Virus record (IMG/VR): IMGVR_UViG_3300022752_004974
Span: 1-34,331 of that record
Source: a virus
Length of the DNA stretch: 34,331 bases
Strand: one strand, 5' to 3'
The position numbers were made by a program, and so were the translations under genes. Below, one piece after another: positions 30,965 through 34,331 of this stretch; within the stretch, counting starts at the first letter, position 1, and each line of letters starts with the position of its first letter. The notes beneath the pieces are model-generated. The model saw nothing but the letters and a program-made list of their open reading frames with translations, ran no database searches and had not been told where the DNA came from.

Positions 30965-31953
30965 TGGAAGAAAATTCTTTTGTAGATTTGAGAATTGGAA
31001 ACACGGATCTATTAAAAGAAATGCTGGGCTACTCAATGGCCCAGCTAGATTTTTTTCAAAATGAAATGCTCTCTGGAATGGATTACAACAAAGAAGGCCC
31101 GTTAGAATCAGTTAAAAATGTGATAAAAGATCTGCACGACAAATATCATCCAGGTCTTATGACAGACAAATCTAAGGTCGTGATTGGAAGTGGCGCTAGT
31201 CAATTGATCAGTTGCTTCTTTCATCTCAATCAAAAATCTCATATACAATCTCCGTTCTGGTTCAGAACACCTATCTTAGCTAAACTTCATTCTTCTGAAG
31301 TTGAGTGTAGAGAAGATCTCAAACACATAGAATCTATCAAATTGATAACATATCCAAACAATCCAGATGGCTCTCTTTTTGTTGGAAAAAACAAAAACGA
31401 TTGGTACGACTGCGTATATCTTTGGCCTTGGTATTTTGACAATAGAAATTTGTATGACAACGCAGTATCAAACTTAACAACCGCACCTAGAAAAGCAATA
31501 GTATTTAGTCTATCGAAGATGACCGGTCATTGCGGAACTAGATTTGGCTGGGCAATTGTAGAAGATGAAGACACATACAAAGAGATATGTAACTACATGG
31601 AGTATGAATCCGGCGGTTTGGGTTTTGACACACAGATGAAAGCATCTCAGGTAATTGATCACGTTATCTACGACAACAGCTGGTCTTCTCCATTAGAAGA
31701 AGTAGGCAGAATTCTTATCGATAGAAAAAAACAACTACAAATTATCTGTCAGAGAAAAAACTGGAAATACGATCAAGGTCCCGGTATGTTTGGCTGGATA
31801 ACTTCGAACAGTGAAAACGTGTTTTACGATCTACAAAGCATGGGCATACTAGCAACAACCGGATCCAAGTGCGGTGGATCTAGTTCGCAGATCAGATTAA
31901 ACTTAGCAGTTGATTCAAAAACATGGAATAAATTTTTATCAGCGATAGGTTGA
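30964..31953 (+). CDS. Alliinase/TAA1-type PLP-dependent aminotransferase (329 aa)
   Basis: Fold type I PLP enzyme. GSGASQL (75-81) for phosphate, YPNNPDGS (NPDG 133-136), YLWPWYF, the PLP lysine Lys185 in SLSKMTGH and Arg193 in GTRFGW. The SK.TGH.GTR.GW block is the mark of the alliinase C-terminal family, which includes plant tryptophan aminotransferases. It lacks the EGF-like alliinase domain. AGGGAG precedes ATG 30964, and the gene overlaps the VWA stop by one base. The substrate is unknown; amino-acid salvage or modification of DNA bases are possible. Confidence 0.85.
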   Translation: MEENSFVDLRIGNTDLLKEMLGYSMAQLDFFQNEMLSGMDYNKEGPLESVKNVIKDLHDKYHPGLMTDKSKVVIGSGASQLISCFFHLNQKSHIQSPFWFRTPILAKLHSSEVECREDLKHIESIKLITYPNNPDGSLFVGKNKNDWYDCVYLWPWYFDNRNLYDNAVSNLTTAPRKAIVFSLSKMTGHCGTRFGWAIVEDEDTYKEICNYMEYESGGLGFDTQMKASQVIDHVIYDNSWSSPLEEVGRILIDRKKQLQIICQRKNWKYDQGPGMFGWITSNSENVFYDLQSMGILATTGSKCGGSSSQIRLNLAVDSKTWNKFLSAIG

Positions 31954-31956
31954 ACT

Positions 31957-32343
31957 ATGACGATCAGCAACAACGACATAGACATAATGTCCGCAGATGA
32001 GGCAGCCTGTTTGATTAGGGACTATCTGATCAAATATGGAAGAGTTGATGTCAGGGACGCAAAAGAAAAATTTGGATCAGTTAGAGTTTATTGTAGTTTA
32101 GGTTTTCATAGCGTATATTCAATATTTTATCCTGGGTATTATTACGTGAGATGGCCATCTTGGCTGTACAAGATAGATCTTGCAATAGGGGTAAAATTTG
32201 TTCGTTTATTGAATTTTTTAATAGTTCCATATCATAAATGGTTATATCGCAGGGCCTATGCTAAAGCAATAGAAAAATTTCCATACATAAAACACAATAT
32301 ACTTTACTGTGCTGATTATTCAGAATTGCTAAGGGGATTGTGA
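31957..32343 (+). CDS. Conserved phage hypothetical protein (128 aa)
   Basis: AKEKFGSVRVYCSLG, PGYYYVRWPSWLYKID and RRAYAKAIEKFPYIK then CADYSELL match a family I recall from many phages, function unknown. Tyr/Arg-rich, probably soluble with one hydrophobic segment (VKFVRLLNFLIVPY). It is the last gene of the AT-rich block. Confidence 0.85.
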   Translation: MTISNNDIDIMSADEAACLIRDYLIKYGRVDVRDAKEKFGSVRVYCSLGFHSVYSIFYPGYYYVRWPSWLYKIDLAIGVKFVRLLNFLIVPYHKWLYRRAYAKAIEKFPYIKHNILYCADYSELLRGL

Positions 32344-32420
32344 ACACTGAAGAACGTGTTATTTAAATTGATAGGAGAACTGCAGCTATAACCACAGTGA
32401 GAAGCATGGAGTTAAAAATT

Positions 32421-32684
32421 ATGGTCAGTGATACTTTGATAAGAACACTTTTAATAGTTGTGGAATCTGTATTTGTAATTCTTTTTTGTATTTGGAGTGT
32501 ACTCCATTTAATCAGGATTTTCGGCACTAAAAATAAACGCCAGATTGTACAAATAGCAACATCTCACGAGAATGATTTGGTACTGTGTGATGATAATACT
32601 TTGCGGATGTATAGATACGGAGTCTGGAAACGTGTTCCAGATGTTCCGCAAGATGAGCAGAAAGAGACGGGAAATGAAGCGTAG
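32421..32684 (+). CDS. Membrane-anchored small protein with IPQDE-type domain (87 aa)
   Basis: I chose ATG 32421 (GGAG nine bases upstream); ATG 32406 and GTG 32397 are alternatives. A membrane helix (about residues 7-28) is followed by a domain RQIVQIATS...LVLCDDNTLRMY...VPDVPQDE. That domain recurs without the membrane part at 33756. Function unknown. Confidence 0.65.
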   Translation: MVSDTLIRTLLIVVESVFVILFCIWSVLHLIRIFGTKNKRQIVQIATSHENDLVLCDDNTLRMYRYGVWKRVPDVPQDEQKETGNEA

Positions 32685-32928
32685 TGAAATGATTGAACGC
32701 TTAACATGCTTTCTCAGTGAAGAGCAGGGATATAGAGAAGACAGGTCATACGCAGAAATGATTATTGTCTTCCTCGAAAGCCAAGGAATGCAACCGCCAC
32801 AATATTTTGGGCATAGTAGTTTTCTTCAGTGGGATATAGAAAAGCAAGAGTGCGTCCCTGCACAGCGACGATGTCTTCAAAATGCGTGGGAGCCAGAACA
32901 GGCAGGAGATACAGGAGATGAACAATGA
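32674..32928 (+). CDS. Hypothetical protein with GMQPP and CLQNAWEP modules (84 aa)
   Basis: I chose ATG 32674 inside the previous gene; the longer frame upstream has no SD. It begins MKRS, has LESQGMQPP in the middle and ends CLQNAWEPEQ. The first module recurs at 33313 and the second at 33756, so the region has been shuffled from common parts. Function unknown. Confidence 0.7.
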   Translation: MKRSEMIERLTCFLSEEQGYREDRSYAEMIIVFLESQGMQPPQYFGHSSFLQWDIEKQECVPAQRRCLQNAWEPEQAGDTGDEQ

Positions 32929-33278
32929 ACAACCAACAAGCATTTAATAAGATGGTAAGACACCTGAGAAAACAGAATAAACGTAGTGCCAACAAAGACG
33001 CAGGGATTTGTCGATACCGCACGTATGACGGGCTGAGGTGCGCGGTTGGTGCTCTGATTCCAAATCGCCTTTACGATTCACATATTGAACATCAAACTAT
33101 TGAATATGCAATGAAAACGCATCCCCCCTTGGGTGAATATCTTGCAGGAGTCTCTCTTAACCTAATGAAGCACATGCAAGAAATACATGACGACGAGCCT
33201 GTGGGCAAATGGGAACAGTGCTTTGAGGAGGCTGCAAAAAAGTTCAACCTAACACTTCCGAAGAAAGCACAGAACTAA
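32925..33278 (+). CDS. Conserved phage hypothetical protein (117 aa)
   Basis: GGAG eight bases before ATG 32925. CRYRTYDGLRCAVGALIPNR followed by LYD is the hallmark of a widespread phage family without known function; the two Cys flank a hairpin. Helical remainder. ATGA overlap with the previous gene. Confidence 0.85.
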   Translation: MNNQQAFNKMVRHLRKQNKRSANKDAGICRYRTYDGLRCAVGALIPNRLYDSHIEHQTIEYAMKTHPPLGEYLAGVSLNLMKHMQEIHDDEPVGKWEQCFEEAAKKFNLTLPKKAQN

Positions 33279-33312
33279 CGGAAAGTGACAACAAACGAAC
33301 GGGAGAAAGAAG

Positions 33313-33759
33313 ATGAAACGCAGTGGCCTACAGCAGATACTTAAAGACAGAATCGAAATGCGCATAAGAGAAGGTCATTATACGTCCGACAATACAGACT
33401 ATGAAAGATGGGCGTTTGCACATTTTCTCGCGGATGAGCTAATCTCTTTGATTGAAGAGCAAGGAATGCAACCGCCATGTGCCCCATTCCGGGTACGCAA
33501 TAAACGCTGGAACCCAAAGAAAGAAGAATGGTACGAAATTGAAGAGTGGGCAATGGTAGACCAATGGGAGCCGGAGGGGGAAGCAACGCCGGATGGTTAT
33601 GCTAATACTCTGCCAGATGGAGGTACTGCTGTAGGACAAGGTGAGCCAAGTTTTACTTCTTTTAAAGACCTAACTGAAGAAGAGTGGGCAGTGCTAGACG
33701 AAAGTTTAGAACATGTAGGAATTCGGAAAAATCGAATGACTGAGGAGGATGAAAAGTGA
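33313..33759 (+). CDS. Hypothetical protein with GMQPP module (148 aa)
   Basis: GGGAG before ATG 33313. Starts MKRS like the gene at 32674 and has LIEEQGMQPP, then a Trp-rich part (NKRWNPKKEEWYEIEEW) and VDQWEPEG. An acidic C-terminus follows. A probable paralogue of the 84-aa protein with an added tail. Function unknown. Confidence 0.75.
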   Translation: MKRSGLQQILKDRIEMRIREGHYTSDNTDYERWAFAHFLADELISLIEEQGMQPPCAPFRVRNKRWNPKKEEWYEIEEWAMVDQWEPEGEATPDGYANTLPDGGTAVGQGEPSFTSFKDLTEEEWAVLDESLEHVGIRKNRMTEEDEK

Positions 33760-34004
33760 AACGTAAGATTATTCAAATTGCTCCGCCAAAAGACAGCCCT
33801 GATAGCGCAAACGAATTATTTGCGTTGTGCGATGACGGTACTGTGTGGTTTTTGTTGTACAACGAAAAGTGGGAGCCAAAATGGAAGATGATAGAAGGAA
33901 TTCCACAAGATGAGAATACAGAAGAAGAAATGAATAATAAAGTTTTTAAACAATACGGCTGTCTTCAAAACGCGTGGGAGCCAAAAAAGGAAGAAGAGAA
34001 ATAG
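33756..34004 (+). CDS. Hypothetical protein with IIQIA..LCDDGTVW domain (82 aa, GTG start)
   Basis: GAGGAGG before GTG 33756, overlapping the previous stop. RKIIQIA, LFALCDDGTVW and IEGIPQDE form a small beta domain often seen in phage and plasmid hypotheticals. The C-terminus CLQNAWEPKK matches that of the 84-aa protein. Function unknown. Confidence 0.75.
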   Translation: MKRKIIQIAPPKDSPDSANELFALCDDGTVWFLLYNEKWEPKWKMIEGIPQDENTEEEMNNKVFKQYGCLQNAWEPKKEEEK

Positions 34005-34007
34005 AGC

Positions 34008-34256
34008 ATGAAACATACTTTATCAAAAAGCGAAAAAGAAGAATTAAAAAGAATTTTAGACGAGGAAGAAAGACCTCAAGACAAATCATGGTTGATGGTT
34101 CAAGAATATAAAAAGAAAAAATCTAGATTCAACTGTGCATTGTGCGAAAAAACTCACACAATTAAAAATTGCCCGAATAAGATAGAAGAAAAAGAAGTAG
34201 AAAAAGATGAGTACTTAAAATCTTATGCTTCTCAGTATTCTTACAATGAGCACTAA
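34008..34256 (+). CDS. Zinc-knuckle-like protein (82 aa)
   Basis: ATG 34008 three bases after the previous stop. Charged helices flank CALCEKTHTIKNC, a Cys-x2-Cys-x3-His-x4-Cys site close to the zinc knuckle (CX2CX4HX4C). Nucleic-acid binding is plausible. AT-rich, unlike its neighbours. Function unknown. Confidence 0.7.
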   Translation: MKHTLSKSEKEELKRILDEEERPQDKSWLMVQEYKKKKSRFNCALCEKTHTIKNCPNKIEEKEVEKDEYLKSYASQYSYNEH

Positions 34257-34260
34257 TCAC

Positions 34261-34289
34261 ATGACACTGCTACGGTTGCTGTCTATACC
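34261..34289 (+). promoter_or_regulatory. Second copy of the TGACACTGCTACG promoter
   Basis: ATGACA (34261-34266) and TATACC (34284-34289) are 17 bases apart, as in the promoter at 532. It faces right and would drive genes beyond the window. The last bases to 34331 hold a pyrimidine-rich leader and no gene I can support. Confidence 0.5.
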
Positions 34290-34331
34290 GCCTCTCCCAT
34301 CCATGCATCTCCTCTCATGAGTGGCATATCT

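Overview
The window looks like part of the genome of a large tailed bacteriophage. Small genes are packed tightly, many joined by ATGA-type start/stop overlaps, nearly all on the + strand with strong Shine-Dalgarno (SD) sites. Phage hallmarks are class I ribonucleotide reductase (nrdB-nrdA), a flavin-dependent thymidylate synthase (ThyX), a dCMP-deaminase-like enzyme, a minimal ATP-dependent DNA ligase, a ClpP-fold protease, a collagen-like fibre, a lytic transglycosylase and a tRNA. The host is probably Gram-negative: about seven products carry lipoprotein signal peptides and one is a muralytic lipoprotein. A metzincin-like lipoprotein (HELGH with a Met-turn) recalls families common in Bdellovibrio-type bacteria, but that host assignment is only a guess.

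Layout. (1) 1-3.5 kb is visibly richer in G+C. It begins with a small gene, a zinc-ribbon microprotein and a sigma70-like promoter (532-560). An array of about 14 tiny overlapping genes (583-3504) follows, most encoding diverged copies of one short motif. The array is split by a 369-base gap (960-1328) with an abrupt strand-composition switch. (2) 3.5-9.4 kb is AT-rich and holds lipoproteins, small membrane proteins, an exported ClpP-like protein, a paralogous pair and a HEIAE-motif protein. (3) 9.4-11.2 kb is a collagen-like fibre gene on the - strand. (4) 11.2-17.8 kb holds small genes, tRNA-Ile(UAU), the deaminase, a metalloprotease lipoprotein and a cluster of membrane proteins. (5) 17.9-25.5 kb holds nrdB, nrdA, ligase and two more ClpP-fold proteins on the - strand, one of them secreted. 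(6) 25.6-32.3 kb holds a MoxR ATPase, a transglycosylase, thyX, a metallopeptidase/VWA protein and an alliinase-type PLP aminotransferase. (7) 32.4-34.3 kb is again richer in G+C and holds small genes sharing sequence modules. It ends with a second copy of the sigma70-like promoter.

Regulation seen in sequence. In the AT-rich part a 10-base motif (consensus WTCCGATTCT) recurs 16-57 bases before start codons, always in + orientation. It probably marks a phage-specific promoter class or a 5'-UTR element. Several of these leaders, and some without the motif, can fold hairpins that bury the SD site. The G+C-richer ends instead share a TGACACTGCTACG-type promoter, so two transcription classes seem likely.

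The most novel observations are the microprotein array with dispersed relatives, the motif/SD-hairpin leaders, three ClpP-fold proteins with three different cellular addresses, and the plant-type aminotransferase.
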